DNA of 64,000 nucleotides, from contig JAKJHU010000256.1 in assembly GCA_022316685.1 (NCBI GenBank), positions 1-64,000 of the forward strand, given 5' to 3'. Source of the DNA: Progne subis subis. Lineage: Eukaryota; Chordata; Aves; Passeriformes; Hirundinidae. Positions 1 to 11,176 of this stretch are shown here, one piece after another. Position 1 is the stretch's first letter; each line of letters starts with the position of its first letter. The position numbers were made by a program, and so were the translations under genes. Below the pieces are notes generated by a model. It made no database searches, was not told where the DNA came from, and saw only the letters and a program-made list of their open reading frames with translations.

Positions 1-110
1 GCGAGAGTGGGCCTCTCTTCTGTTTTCTTCTCTCTCTTGTCTCTCTGTGTTCTTCTCCTTTGCTCCTCTCTCTTGCCTCTTGCATCTTGTTATTTCTAAC
101 CTGGGTCTGC
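1..110 (+). repeat. LTR fragment, ERV1 family
   Basis: The first ~110 bases are T/C-rich and resemble the reverse complement of the middle of the ERV1 LTR at 28459-28983 (shared stretches around the words for CTCTTGCC and GCATCTTG). It is cut by the window edge, so its true extent is unknown. From ~110 to 377 I see no gene, only short CCCTGAGTGTCC-like repeats. Confidence 0.5.
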
Positions 111-379
111 TGCCTCTCCTGCAAGGCACTGAGGGGCCTCATTCACCCCCTGCCCCTGCATCCCTGCATGTCCCTGAGTGTCCCTGAGCATCTCTGTGTG
201 GCCCTGAGTGTCCCAAGTGATGTTAGCCCAGGAATTCTCATCAGCATTTGGGGCAGGTTCAATAAAAATTCCCAGAAAATCCCCAAATTTGTCTCAAATC
301 CTGCATGGTGAGGAAACAAGTGACACCAGCGATGTCCCCAATGATGTCACTGCCCCATTGATGTCACAGCAGTGACATC

Positions 380-1466
380 ACTGTCCCCCCAGCAGCCTCG
401 GGATGTCCTCGATGGCTTTTTGGCACCGTTCGGCCACTGCGCGGCCACCAGGGCCACCAGGGTGGCTCACGAGGAGCCTGTGGATGTCCCCAAGCGTCCC
501 CAGCAGGTGATGTGTGGTCAGGCGGGAGCTGGCCTCCCACAGCTGCTCGGCCTCCACCACCACGGCCACCAGGGCCTCAGAGGGACTTTTGGGGTCACCT
601 CCCCTGTGCCCTCCAGGGCTAACTCGATGTCCCCGAGCCGGCGCAGCAGCTCCCAGGGGAACACGGTGGCTTTGTCACACGCGGCCACCAAGCGCTCCAG
701 CAGCATCCAGGCATTGGTCGGCAGCCGTCCACTCCTGGTGGTTGCATTCCCCAGTCATCGTGGAGCTTGGTGGCCTCCTCGGCCAGCCGCTCCCAGCTCT
801 CCATGAGCGCAGCCACCAACTCCCGCCAGGTGCTGGCCGCTGCTGTCACACGGGCACGGGCCAAGGAGGCCCCCGGGTTGGCCCCGAGGGCGGCCACGGC
901 TTGGCCCAGGGAGGTGACATCGCGCTGGCCCAGGGGGGTGACACCACGGAGGTTCAGGGTGCAATGGAGGTGCCAGGTGAATTTCCTCAGGGCTGCATGC
1001 AGGGACCTTGGGGACACGGCCAGCAGCACGTCCTCGTCTGGCCCAGCCACGGTGGCTACCAGCTCACCCAGGGTGGCCACCATGGCCACCAGCGCCTCCA
1101 GCACCTGGGAATGGGACAGGGGAGGTGGCGGGGACCTTGTGGCACTTGTGGCTTCCTGGGGTGGCCCCTGTGCCCTCCCGGGTCCCCTTTGTCCCCTTCC
1201 TGGAGGGCTCAGCTGTCCTCTCCTGTCCCTTTGTCCCCTCTGCCACCACCCTGCCAACCCCTGCTGTCCCTCTGCCACCCCCACTGTCTCTCCCCACCCC
1301 TCCCTGGCCTACTACCCTTGGTCTCCTCCACCCATCTGTCACCTCTCCCTTCCTGCCACGCCCTCCGGTCCCCTTTGTGAGCCGCTGTCCCCTCTGGTCA
1401 CCCCCGTGTCACCCCTGTCCCCCCTGCGCCCCCACACCGGGACTGTCACACCTCGCGGGGCTCCAT
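380..1466 (-). pseudogene. Unnamed avian helical-protein gene, frameshifted copy
   Basis: A two-exon structure is visible on the minus strand. Exon 1 is a short coding piece 1466-1452 (ATG then codons for MEPRE) followed by a GTGTGA donor at 1451. Exon 2 begins at 1104, just after a TTCCCAG acceptor, in phase with exon 1. The reading continues through a leucine/alanine/valine-rich, helix-forming sequence (…ALVAMVATLGELVATVA…) with no membrane segment or recognised catalytic motif. The frame is lost twice: near 700-760, where an internal piece also seems missing, and near 520-570. The remaining frames (706-518 and 569-378) carry the rest of the protein, ending …IEDIPRLLGGQ. Splice signals are intact but the coding sequence is not, so this is probably a pseudogene or a badly decayed family member. 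The style of sequence reminds me of a multi-copy passerine family without an assigned function; I cannot confirm that here. Confidence 0.6.
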
Positions 1467-1930
1467 GGCCGCTGGGGACACGGCGGAGGCGCCTTGGGGA
1501 CACTCGGGGGTGAACAGGACCGGTGACAGTCGCGGACATGCAGGAATGTGGAGAGACCTGTTGGAAAAAAATGAAGAGATGACGTTATCTTCCTGGGCCC
1601 GCCCCCCTCCCGCGGGGCCACTGCGAGGTCCCCAATGTCCCCCTGAGTGTCCCCCAGTGCCCCCTGATTGTCCCCAACAAAGCCCAAGTGTCTCCCCGAT
1701 GTCCTCTTGGGGATACTGGGGACACACTGAGGTCCTGTTGGGGACACTGCAGGAACATCGGGGACATCGTGGTGACCCAAAACTTGACAGGGAAGATCAG
1801 GGTGACCCTGGTGTCCCTGAGGGAAGGACACGGGGGTGTCCCCAAGGCCACCAACGTCCCCCTGGGGTGTCCCCGTGCCCCGGCGCTTACAGCACCATCC
1901 CCGTTTAGGGGGGTTTGGGGGATCCCAGTG
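1467..1930. other. GC-rich 5' flank with degenerate repeats
   Basis: This stretch lies upstream of the MEPRE gene on the minus strand. It consists of degenerate copies of GTCCCC(A/T)GTGTCCC-like words, especially 1625-1870. Long open frames here come from the biased composition and do not look like genes. No TATA box is evident; it could hold the promoter of the minus-strand gene. Confidence 0.4.
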
Positions 1931-2572
1931 AGACATTAAATTTGAAGAATTAGGGATTTTTAGGAAAGTTAAGATAATAAGTTTCTGAAATAGCTGAAGT
2001 AGATAGGTAAGCTTTGTTTGCAGTTAACAGAAGCCGGATCTTAGATAAGCTATCCTGGATTTAGTAACTCACTGCTTGTCAGTTTTATGTTTATGTAGCT
2101 GTGCTTGTAACAAAAACCAAAATGTGGTAAATAGGACATAAGATAGCTGCAGATTTCCTGCTTAAAGAACCCATTAAACACAGGAAACTATAAGTTCTAC
2201 CAAGGATTCATTTGTCATGAATGCATTGAAAAGGTAGAAAGGTCAGAACGAAGAAGACTCATCTTACTTCCTCATTTTGGGTGACCCCTCCCCAGAAGAG
2301 ACCCCGACTCATTTTAAGAAACACAATACGCATGCCTAATAGCCTCTTTGCCAATTAGCATACGAAGCGAGGAATGGGAGGTGACAAGGGTATGGATATG
2401 TATTTGTATTTTAGGTATTCAACACTTTTGTAAATAAAAGGCTTTGTAATTACCTGTGAATTTTTCAGTGGGTGTTAGGGAGATATCCCACATGCTGCCC
2501 AGCCATAATAAACATACACTTTCTAACTTTAAAATGTTAGAGAGTTTTTGTCCATCACAGTTGGGTATCGAT
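1930..2572 (+). mobile_element. Solo LTR (ERV, undetermined class)
   Basis: An A/T-rich block sits between GC-rich host repeats. It has a polyadenylation-type AATAAA near 2433, a second AATAAA near 2507 and a terminal GTTAGAG…TTTTGTCC segment that is repeated in the LTR at 56426-56800. It appears to end TCACA near 2572. I could not find a convincing target-site duplication, so both ends are approximate. No internal retroviral genes adjoin it, hence a solo LTR. Confidence 0.55.
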
Positions 2573-2599
2573 ACTAGATCAATACCCATATTTCTTTAA

Positions 2600-3240
2600 T
2601 AAGTCACCAGGTGGGGTTAGGGGTCTCAGGTGAGGTTTTAGAGGGAGTGATGGGTCCCAGATGACATTTTGGGGATCCTAAGAGGGCTTTCGAGGGTCTT
2701 TGGAGGGTTTCTGGGAGTCCTGGAAGGGTTTTAGGGGCTCCCGTGTGGGGTTTGAGTTTAGGTGAGGTTTTGGGGGGTTCTGAGGAGATTTGGGGTGTCC
2801 CAGGTGAGGTTTAGGGGGGGTCCCAGGTGTCCAGGTAAAGGTCCCAAGGGACTCTCAGGTGAGGATTTGGGGGTTCCCAGCTGCCCAGGTGAGGATCTGG
2901 AGTTTCCCAGGTGTCCCAGGTGAGGCCACAGGGAGATTTTGGGGTTCCCAGGTACCCAGGTGAGATTTTTGGGGGTTCCACTTGAATATCCCCAAGGATC
3001 TGGGGGCTCCCACCTCCCCTTTTCACCCTCCCTGCCCCTCTGAACTCCACAGACTCTGGAACTTTCCACTTCCCTTTTCCCTCTCGGCTGCACCCACAGC
3101 CCTGGGAGTTTCCAAACTTCACCAAACCCCCCGGACCCCTACAATCCCCCCAATCCCCTTGAGTGCCCACTGGGGGTGACCTCAGGGGTTTTGGGGTTCC
3201 CACCTCGGGCTCCATCCCTGTCCCTGCCCTGGAGCTCTGA
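2600..3240. repeat. Degenerate minisatellite (CCCAGGTGAGG-type)
   Basis: Irregular repeats of a 25-40 bp unit contain TCCCAGGTGAGG and TTTGGGGG. They are clear between 2605 and 2975 and decay toward 3240. Open frames on the minus strand through this region are glycine/proline/serine-rich and look like composition artefacts. Confidence 0.6.
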
Positions 3241-3289
3241 GGGCCAAGGGTGCCAAGGCTCTGAGGAGGGAGGGCCCCACGCCCTGATC

Positions 3290-3960
3290 CTACCCCAGGG
3301 GGCAGAATTCACCCTGCCAGGACCTCAGTGACCCTTTTGGGGCTGGGTTTAACCCCTTGGGGCCCAGCTTGATCCCCCAGGGTTCCATTTCCCCTACCAG
3401 GACCCCAGGGACCCCCTCAGGTGCCTGATATCCCCTGCCAGGACCCTGATTTACCCCCATTCATCCTTTCAGGACCACACTTAACCCCTCGGGGCAATCA
3501 TTTATCATACCAGGACCCATTTTACCCCATCAGGACCCCATTTAACCCCTCAGGATCTCATTTATCCTTCTAGGGACCCATTCAGCCCTTTCAGGACTGT
3601 GTTTATTACCCCACAACCCTGATTTACCCCCAAGGGGCAGAATTTGCCTTGCCGGGACCTCAGGGACACTTTTGGGGCCTGGATTGATCCTGTAGGGCTC
3701 CATTTCCCCTGCCAGGACCCCACTGACCCCCTCAGGGCCCATTCACCCCACCCAGGGCTCTGATTTACCCTGCCAGGACCCTGATTTACCCCATTCATCC
3801 TTTCAGGACCCCATTGACCCCTAACGACCCCACTGACCCCTCTCAGGACCCCATTTATCCTTCCAGGACCCCACTGACCCCTCAGGGCCCTGATTTATCC
3901 TTCCAGGACCCCACTGACCCCCCCCGGGCCCATTCGCTGCTCTGATTTACCCTGCCAGGA
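3290..3960. repeat. Minisatellite (CAGGACCC…TTTACCCC unit)
   Basis: Tandem, imperfect units of about 20-30 bp are built around CAGGACCCCA, TTTACCCC and CCTCAGGG. The array runs through the whole interval. No gene is supported here. Confidence 0.75.
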
Positions 3961-4310
3961 CCCTGATCTGGAATTGGATTTTTGGGATTGTTTTTTGGGA
4001 TCCAGCAACATTTGGGCTCTGGGATTTGGGATTGTTCAGGGATCCAGGATTGGAGATCTTTGAGGATTGGATTTGGGGTACCCAGCAATATTTGGGATCT
4101 GGGGTTTAACGTCATTTGGGATCATTCCTTGCGATCCAGAAGGATTTGGGATCATACGGGATCCAGGGTCAATTTGGGGTCAATTTTGGGATTGTTTGCG
4201 ATGCAGGATTTGAGGTCATTTGGGATCATTCCTCGTGATCCAGCAGGAGTTGCAATCTGGAATTTAAAACTGTTCAGGATTCAGGATTAGGGACCATTCT
4301 GTGGGATCCA
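3961..4310. repeat. Minisatellite (TTTGGGAT…GATCCAG unit)
   Basis: A second array abuts the first. Units of roughly 25-50 bp combine ATTTGGGAT(C/T), CATT and GGGATCCAG. It ends at the start of the CpG-rich region. Confidence 0.7.
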
Positions 4311-4329
4311 GCAGGAGTAAGGATCATTT

Positions 4330-5760
4330 GGGGCCCCCGGGGTCCCCAAACCCCCCCGACGACCCCAAGGGTCCCTTTGTCTCCCCGCCCCCCGCTCCCA
4401 TGGCCCCGCCCACTTCCTTGCCCACCCAGGCCCCGCCCACTTTCGCTTCCTATCAGGCCCCTCCCCTTTTCCCACGGCCCCGTTCCGTCCCTGCCCTTTT
4501 CCCCGCCACCAAGGCCACGCCTCCTTTTCTCCCCATTGGCCGCAGCTCCTGCGGCCCCGCCCTCTTTCCCCAGGCCTCATTCCCACGGCTTTTTCCAGTC
4601 CCCGCCCCTCCGAATATCCGTGCCGTGCGGCCCCGCCCTTTCATGGGCGTGGCTACAGGCGCGATGGGCGTTCATTGAAAGGCTCCGGGCACCAGCGGCC
4701 CCGGGCGGTGGAGCCGGCCCGACGCGGGCCGGGGGGCTCGGGGGGGCCGAGGGGCTGGGGGCGTTCCGGGGGGGTTCAATCAATACCGGGGGGGGGAGGG
4801 TCCCATGGGTGGGGGAGGGGCGGTGAGTGGGGGGGTCCTGGCGCACGGGAGGCTCAAGGATCGGGGGGTCCAAGCGCTTTGCAGGGGTCGGTGAAGGCGG
4901 GGAGGGCTGACAGTGGGAGTGTCCGGTGCGTGGGGGGACCTCGGTCTATTGGGGAAGGGTCCTGGTGAAAACGGGGACTCCCGGCTGATAACAATGGGGA
5001 CGGGGGACAGGACCGAGCTCCAAGGGATCCCCCCGCTGCTGGGGAGCCCCCGGAGCCCCCCAGTCCCTCTCCCGGCCCCCCCAGTCCCGGCGCTGTTCCC
5101 TGGGGGGTGAAAAGGGAGAGGCCGAACAAGCTGGAATGGGTGTGGGGCCCCACCTCACTTGGGTTTGGTTCGTTCTTCCCAACTCTGGGGAATAACGACT
5201 TTGGGAGTTTTCTGCCAGAAATCTTCCCCCTCCTCCACTCAGCCGAAGGGCGTTGGGGGGTTTCCCTTTCTGGGGGCAATCAAAGCCATTGCACTGCTGC
5301 TCCTAATTCGGGGCAGGAGAACTGACGGCTTTCCTCTGAGCCGGTGGCAGCGAACACGCAGGGCTGGGAAAGGCGGGCCGGGAGCTGCGGAGAACTTTGT
5401 TTGTGTTTTCAGATGAACGCCGCCTCGGGCCCGGGCCCGGGCCAGGGCTGTTGCTCATCTCCGCCTTTCCCCTCACACAGCCCGGGGGGCCCGGAGAGCG
5501 CGGGCCGAGGCTGGGCCGTGTGCACAGCCCGCCGCTGGCTGCGATTGGGCGATGGTGCCGTCACTCGTGGTTCTGGCGCGCTGATTGGGCAGAGCGGGGC
5601 CAAGCCCGGCCCCGGGGCCGCCCCCTCCCCGGGCGCCCCTGGCGCAGCGGAGCCGCCATTGGCGGAGGGTCTGTGCGGGCCCGGGAGCGGCGGCAGCGGC
5701 CGGAGCCCGCTGAGGCGGCGGCGGAGCTCGGAGGCGGCCCCAGCGCAGGTGGGAGCCGCG
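4330..5760. promoter_or_regulatory. CpG island / probable promoter
   Basis: The region is dense in CpG and CCCGCCC boxes. Inverted CCAAT boxes (ATTGG) occur near 4535, 5544, 5584 and 5658. A candidate first exon ends at 5748 with CGCAG followed by a GTGGGAG donor at 5749. A pyrimidine-rich AG acceptor-like site also lies just before the ATG near 5413. I cannot connect either to a recognised coding sequence, so the gene served (probably on the plus strand) is unknown. The long proline/glycine/alanine open frames across the island are what such composition gives by chance. Confidence 0.5.
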
Positions 5761-5993
5761 CTGGGTAGTGCCGGGGCTCGGGGCTGGCTGCGGGCCGAGG
5801 GCGCGTCCGGGGGCTCTGGCGGGTTCCTTGTGCCGTGTCCGCCCCGTGTTGCCCGTGGCCTGAGGGCGCTGCGGGAGCGGCTGCCCGCGGTCTCCTTGCC
5901 GCTGGGGCCTGGGCAGGAGCCGGTGCCGGAGCAGCGCTGCCTCGTCCCGCTTCCTGTGGGGAGCACGGAGGTGGCTGCCCTGTCGCCGGGAGT

Positions 5994-6235
5994 GTGCGGG
6001 AAAATTGGCGTCTCCAGAGGTTTCTGTCCCCAAAGGAGACAGAGGAGTCCTGTAAAAGTGACTTTATTCCTGAACAAAGGGAGAGGTCATGCGGCATTTG
6101 CCATGGGGTCTCTCCAGTTGTTGTAGTACGCAGCCTCCTTTTTATCCAGATTTTGCCTTCTGCATCTCCCTCTCCCTTCGCCCAGTGGCGAAGGTACTTG
6201 GAAAGTTGAGGCTTCCCGATCTGTCTACTGCGTGT
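5994..6235 (-). mobile_element. LTR fragment of gamma-like ERV
   Basis: This is the R/U5-side portion of the same LTR family as 6267-6919 and 10729-11176. It shares the GGAAAA…CCAGAGGTTT, GGAGACAGAGGAGTCC and TTTATTC…AATAAAGG-like segments. It lies directly next to the complete LTR in the same orientation, with its U3 part missing, giving a partial tandem LTR. Confidence 0.65.
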
Positions 6236-6266
6236 CCTCGTTAATATGCAATCCCCCCTTTTTTAT

Positions 6267-6919
6267 TGTTAGGAAAATTAATCCATGAACACCAGAGGTT
6301 TATGTCCAAGAAGGAGGTAGACGAGTCCTTTTACTTTATTCGAATAAAGGGAGAGGCCATGGGGCATTTCCCCTGTGGCGTCTCAGTTTTTCGGAGGACG
6401 CAGCCTCCTTTTTATCCTAATTTCCCGGCCGCATTTCCCTCTCTCTTTCCCCATTGGCTGAGGTACTTGAGAGGTACAGACTTCCCGAAATGCCTAAGAT
6501 TCCCCTTTTAATGTATAACCCCCCATATTTTTAATTTTTATGGGATTTATGGGTTTTTCCCATTGTTGCTTTCATCTTTCAGTATTCAATTTCATTACAA
6601 ACAAACCTATGGTTGTAAAGGCAAATATCTTCTTTTCAATCAGTAGAATCCTTCCCATTGTTTCTCTTATCTCTCAGTGCTAGTTTTATCTACTAGCAGA
6701 CCCAGGGCTTGTTAGTAAAGACAAATCTCATTCCTCTCAGTATTATATCTGATATTCATGGCTCTGTTCAGTCTTTGTTGTTCCTCTCGATGTTCAGGAA
6801 TTTAGCAGGATCTTGGCTGAGCAGCAGTCCGTGTCAATGAGTAACATTTTCTGAAACTGATGGTTTCTCCCTTTACTTCCTTATCTCCAAGTCCCTGGCC
6901 CTATCTCCAAGCAGATTCA
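6267..6919 (-). mobile_element. 3' LTR of gamma-like ERV copy A
   Basis: Read on the minus strand it starts TGAATCTGCTTGG at 6919 and ends …TTTTCCTAACA at 6267. An AATAAA signal lies in the R/U5 part near 6341-6347. It is about 200 bp longer than the 5' LTR at 10729-11176, so the two differ by sizeable indels as well as point changes. That implies an old insertion. Confidence 0.65.
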
Positions 6920-6999
6920 CTGTTTGACTCTGTTCTTTCTTCCTGGGTCCTATTTGGATTTGGGATTATTCTCAGTGACCTCCTTCCCAGTCCTTTTGG

Positions 7000-7760
7000 A
7001 GCCGTTTGTGGCTCAGGAGGCCTGGCTGCCACCTGCATCCCCTTGCTCCCCTGCTGAATGAGCTGCACTCAGCAAGGTGTCTGTGCATGGTCAAAAGATG
7101 ACAGTTGCTGTAGCACAGAGGAGGAGAAAGAGCATTCGTTTAACCCATGGTGTGCCAGGGAACCACGAACCCGTGTCCCATTCCCATCCTTTCCATGTTC
7201 GGACCAGAACATGAGCTGCTTTCTTATTTCCTTTGTTACCTGTTTCTCCTCTTTTTAGTTGTCGTATAGTTGCCACCAGGATCTGGAGTCATTTAATTTT
7301 CCACACTGTGCTCCTCCTTCTGCTAATAGATAATCTGATCCCATCCCATGGTGAAATCTTCATGGTGAAGTCTCGTTCTTGATTTGAGTGGATTGATCGG
7401 CCAGACTCAGGAGCTGGATCTGTCTGGTTGGTTATTATTTCGAGGACATTTTGTAATCTAATTATGCCACTGAAATGATAAATGGGTTCTCTGGCCCCTG
7501 ATATGAATTCATTCGGGTTCCCAGGGGCTGCTCCATGGTGCTGTAGGATTTGTTCTGGTGGCCGTTCATCTTTTCCCCAGTTTTGGTTGCTCCCTCCAGC
7601 CAGGGCTGCATCAATTGATCTCTTTTCCCTAATTAAATCATCACATACTTGGATTCCCAACTGATTTCTCTGAACTTGTGGTAGCAAGAACACCCCAGTG
7701 GTCTCATGCTCCCTGTGTGACATAGACAGTGACAGCACATGTTGGAGTGGGGAGAGGGAT
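7000..7760 (-). pseudogene. env: env remnant of ERV copy A
   Basis: Minus-strand frames 7738-7289 and 7276-7091 give pieces of a gammaretroviral-type envelope. The first holds a stretch before and around the ectodomain of the transmembrane subunit (…IIRLQNVLEIITNQ…). The second holds the region after it (a VRTWKGW-like motif followed by a hydrophobic run). Frames are interrupted and no complete subunit can be made. Comparison with the plus-strand env piece at 30000-30990 supports the call. Confidence 0.6.
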
Positions 7761-7766
7761 GATTCC

Positions 7767-8410
7767 TGTAATAAATAGCCAAGCCAAATTTAGTAAATCA
7801 AAATTTAGAATTTTATTTTGAGACAGTCTCCGGTAGCCACAATTAAAAGGGACAGCGTCGAATCCCGGGGTTTCGGCACTGGGTGAACACGGTAACAGAC
7901 TCTGTCAGCCTGTCACTCCCTCTGTTCACAAATTGTGTCCAATACCACTGGGTTTTATACAGTCTTTTGCTGAGAGTGGACCGAGACTGTATGACTCCCC
8001 GTGGTAGCTTCATTATGTATTCATGTTCAGGTCCGGGGTCTGTTGAATGGATTCTCAAGGTGGGACAATGCCGTGATTGCCGTGTTTGGAGAAGGTTTTT
8101 GGACATGTTAAATCGGGCTGGAACAGATAAGATATCGATCTGATCTAATCATTCGGTCGTTAGTGCGCCCATCTCCCATTTACTGTTTTTTGTACATTTC
8201 TGTAAGGTTGTCCTGAAGCGGTTTTTCGGCAGGGATTCCTTCTTTCCTCGATCCTCGTGTCCCTCCGTGCAGTTTTTAATTCTGGTTAACCCTAAACATG
8301 CTTTAGGGTTTACCGAATGCAGATCAATTTTACATGGCATATTATTATTACATTTTATCATGGATTAATTACACATCGCAACTTGAATTAACTTTAGGTC
8401 ATTTATCACA
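7767..8410 (-). mobile_element. LTR inserted between pol and env of copy A
   Basis: On the minus strand this block starts TGTGATAAATG at 8410 and ends at 7767 (…TTATTACA). It has a TATA-like CTGTATAAAACC (7951-7962) and an AATAAA-type signal near 7812, in the correct order. It differs from the other LTRs in the window. The left flank is env-like and the right flank is pol-like, with no visible target duplication, so a deletion seems to have accompanied or followed the insertion. Confidence 0.55.
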
Positions 8411-9130
8411 AAAGTCATACAACGTTCTGGCTAGAACGGAGAATCCTGAGTCCAGGTCCTGCAATTCCCTATTAATCCTCAGAATTGTCTCAGTTCCTTG
8501 TTGTTCCTGAGTAACGTTATATCTGAGAATCCCTGGACCCTCTCTGAGTCAATACACCACAAACCTTCAGTCAAGATATGTCCCAAATATTTAACCTTTT
8601 TCTCCACCATTTGTGCCTTTTTTTCCAAATATTTAAAGATGCTTTTTAGCCTGAAAAGAGAGCCATTTCACAGAGGCTGCTTCTACCACCTCTAATTGTC
8701 CTCCTGTTTGAAGCAACTAATGCACATCCTGCATTAACTCAGTTCCTGGGGCTGAGGTGAATTCTTTTGATATTTTCTGCAAGGCTGGCCCGAGTAAGGC
8801 TGGTGCTTTTGTACATCCCTACAAAAGGACCGTCCATGTCTTTCCCATTTTCCCTTCTAACCCTCATTCCCAGTCAAAGGCCAACTCCTGTTCAGCATCC
8901 TGTGTAAGTGGGCATCCCCAGAAAGCATCTTTTCCATCAAGTGCTGAATGGTTGCAGTGTGAGGAGGGAACCTCCTTGCAGATGGTGTAAGGATCTGAGA
9001 CTGTGGGGTGCCTCGGTTTAATAATCTTTCTTCTTCTTAGGTCCTGCAGCATTCTATAGATTCCATCTGGTTTCTTGATTGGCAGCACTGGAGCATTCCA
9101 GGGAGAGATGCCAGGCTCCAAAAGCCCTGC
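8411..9130 (-). pseudogene. pol: pol (reverse transcriptase) remnant of ERV copy A
   Basis: The minus-strand frame 9121-8864 encodes the N-terminal fingers/palm part of a gammaretroviral-type RT (SPWNAPVLP…KKPDGIYRMLQDLR, then LDGKDAF, the first catalytic aspartate region). Later parts are recognisable only by comparison with copy B (62640-63300), including the end of RT near 8470-8640. Multiple frameshifts and the LTR insertion at 8410 end the gene. Confidence 0.7.
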
Positions 9131-9289
9131 CTTTAAGAGGGGCTCAATGCCAGGCTGTGAGCCCTTCCTTCCCTCCCTTGGAATGGGGTATTGCTTTTAG
9201 ACACCGCTTGTCCTGGTTGCTTGAGAGTAATTTGGAGAGGCTGGGTGTCTGATTTTCCCTATTTCCCTGGGGCTGCCCGCACTTCTGGG

Positions 9290-10110
9290 TTCACTTCAGC
9301 ATCGGCCTTGTCAGACATTTGACACAAAGGTACCCCAGCACTAGCAATGGCAATGCCTCTGCCAGGTCCTTGTGGCCGAGCCCATCCCCTGGGTGCTGGG
9401 GCCCCCCTGGGCCCTGGGGTTCATCCCTCAGGGGCTGTAGAAACTCTGCCATGGCCTTTGGCTTCACCTTGGCCTTTTCCTCACCCCTTCTTGCATTCAC
9501 CTGCTGTGCCTTTGTGACCAACTGCTCCAGGGGCTTCTTGTGCCACTGCTGCAGCCCCCCTGACTGCCTGTGGGTGCTCATCCTGTGACAGCTGCTGAGC
9601 TCTCTGCAAGGGCATTCCTTTCTGCAGTGACCCAAACAAAATCCTTCAAAGATGATCTTGATCCTTGCAGGAATAACCCCCATTTCCCAGGTGTTCCTTC
9701 CTGCTCCTGGTCCTTGTGCTCGCCCTGCCCTCCCCAGCCCGTATCCCAGAGGCGGTGCCTGTCCTGCCGCAGTGTCCAAAGGCGGCTCCCCCGGCGGGCA
9801 GGGCCGGCAGCTCCACGGGGCCGGGCAGCGGCCGGGGCGTCCCGCAGCCTCCTGGGGGCCGGGGGCCACTGCCGGCCCTGCCCGGGGGTGGTGGGGTCAG
9901 GCAGCGCCCGGCGCTGAGCCCCGGCTGCCCCACAGCCCCGGCCCAGCCCCGCAGCTCCCCACAGGCCCCCAGCCCGTGCTCCCGGTGCCGCACCTCTGCG
10001 CCCGCTCCTGCTGCTGCCCAGCACAGAGAAACCCCCTGAAATCCTGACCTCCTTGTTTCCCTGTCCTGGGAACCGGGGATACAAAGGATCTGGCTCAGCT
10101 GGCAAATTTA
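9290..10110 (-). pseudogene. gag: gag region of ERV copy A
   Basis: It lies between the primer site and pol in the right orientation. Two overlapping minus-strand frames (10105-9578 and 9869-9291) correspond to one continuous 320-codon frame in copy B (61669-62631), so copy A carries at least one frameshift. The middle (about 9740-10010) is very GC-rich. No zinc knuckle or major-homology motif was recognised, so gag identity rests on position only. Confidence 0.45.
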
Positions 10111-10728
10111 GAGGATAAGACCCTGAAGAAAAACGTCCCAGTCCTCAGTGTTTTTCTCTTCCTCCTCTTTTCCATCATCCTTTTTCCTACCACAGAGATT
10201 CCTCCGGCTGCTTCTTGCTTTAACCGTATTCCTGCACACTCGCCTTCACCCTAACCCTTCCCAGCACACCAACACCATCCATCCCCAGTTGTGTAAATCC
10301 CTTCTCGACTTCTCTTATTGCCCCTCTGGGTGTCCATGTCCTTCAACTACCTCTGGGAGAATGTGCAAACTGCCTCAACATTCTCCCAAGGGACCCTTCT
10401 GAGATATTTTGGGATCATCATCCCTTTGGCCAGGACGCTTTCCTGGCTTTCCCTTTTCCACCCTGCATGTGTTCCCTGCCATGTTTGCTCCCTGAAGATG
10501 CCAGTGTCCTCACTGATGAGATGTTCAGTGCTCTCTCCCTGGTGACTCTTCACAGCCCCCCTGATCTGTCACTCGTCTGTCTCCTGGACACTCTCGGGTA
10601 CCCAATCAATCCCCGGTGCCGCCGCCACCCAAGGGAGCCCATCACCCAAACTGGGTGAGGCACCTTCAGCTCCACTCACTGCCCGCTGTCCCAGACGGTG
10701 GAAGGAATTCCAGAGGAGCCCCAAGGTG

Positions 10729-11176
10729 TGTGGAAAACTTGACATCACCAGAGGTTTGTGTCCACAAAGAAGACAGAGGAGTCCTGTAAAAGTAATTTTA
10801 TTCATAAAAAAAGGGAGAGGCCATGGGACATTTCCCATGGGGTCTCTCCAGTTGTTGGAGGATGCAGCCTCCTTTTCATCCTAATTTTCCTGGTCACATC
10901 TCTCTCTCCCTTTCCCCACTGGCTGAAGTATTTGAGAGGTACAGACTTCCCAATCCCCCTACTACATACACCACTTATTACGCACCCCACTTCTGCACAG
11001 GTAATGATATTCACAGCTCTGTGAAGTCTTTGTTTTTCTCGAAGTTCATGAATTTATCAGGCCCTTGGCTGAGCAGCAGTCTGTGTGGTCAGTTCATAAC
11101 ATTTTCTGGAGCTGATGGCTTCTTCTGTGCCTTCCTTATGTCCAAGTGCCTGGCCCTATCCCCAAGCAGCTTGACA
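10729..11176 (-). mobile_element. 5' LTR of gamma-like ERV copy A
   Basis: On the minus strand it runs from TGTCAAGCTGCTTGG at 11176 to …TTTTCCACA at 10729, with an AATAAA near 10802. The primer-binding site follows at 10728-10711. The same LTR-host junction at 11176/11177 appears reversed at 60591/60592 and at 18243/18244. Confidence 0.7.

Larger units (their letters stand above)
6267..11176 (-). mobile_element. Decayed gammaretrovirus-like ERV, copy A
   Basis: The order on the minus strand is 5' LTR (10729-11176), primer site, gag region (~10110-9290), pol fragments (~9130-8411), an inserted LTR (7767-8410), env fragments (~7760-7000) and 3' LTR (6267-6919). The primer-binding stretch next to the 5' LTR resembles the tRNA-Pro type (TTGGGGCTCCTCTGG, read on the minus strand), which is typical of gammaretroviruses. 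The RT fragment has the LP-x-KK-x-DG-x-YR-x-LQDLR style start and a LD-x-KDAF motif, as in murine leukaemia-type RT. All genes are broken. The flank beyond 11176 is shared with copies B and C, so this insertion is older than the duplication of the zinc-finger block. Confidence 0.75.

Noticed and set aside
2600..4310. CRISPR-like regular spacing in the repeats
   Set aside because: Units are degenerate and contiguous without unique spacers, in a vertebrate genome: minisatellites.
5344..6126. 260-codon plus-strand frame over the CpG island
   Set aside because: Gly/Ala/Pro/Arg-rich, opposed by equally long minus-strand frames, and runs into an LTR fragment.
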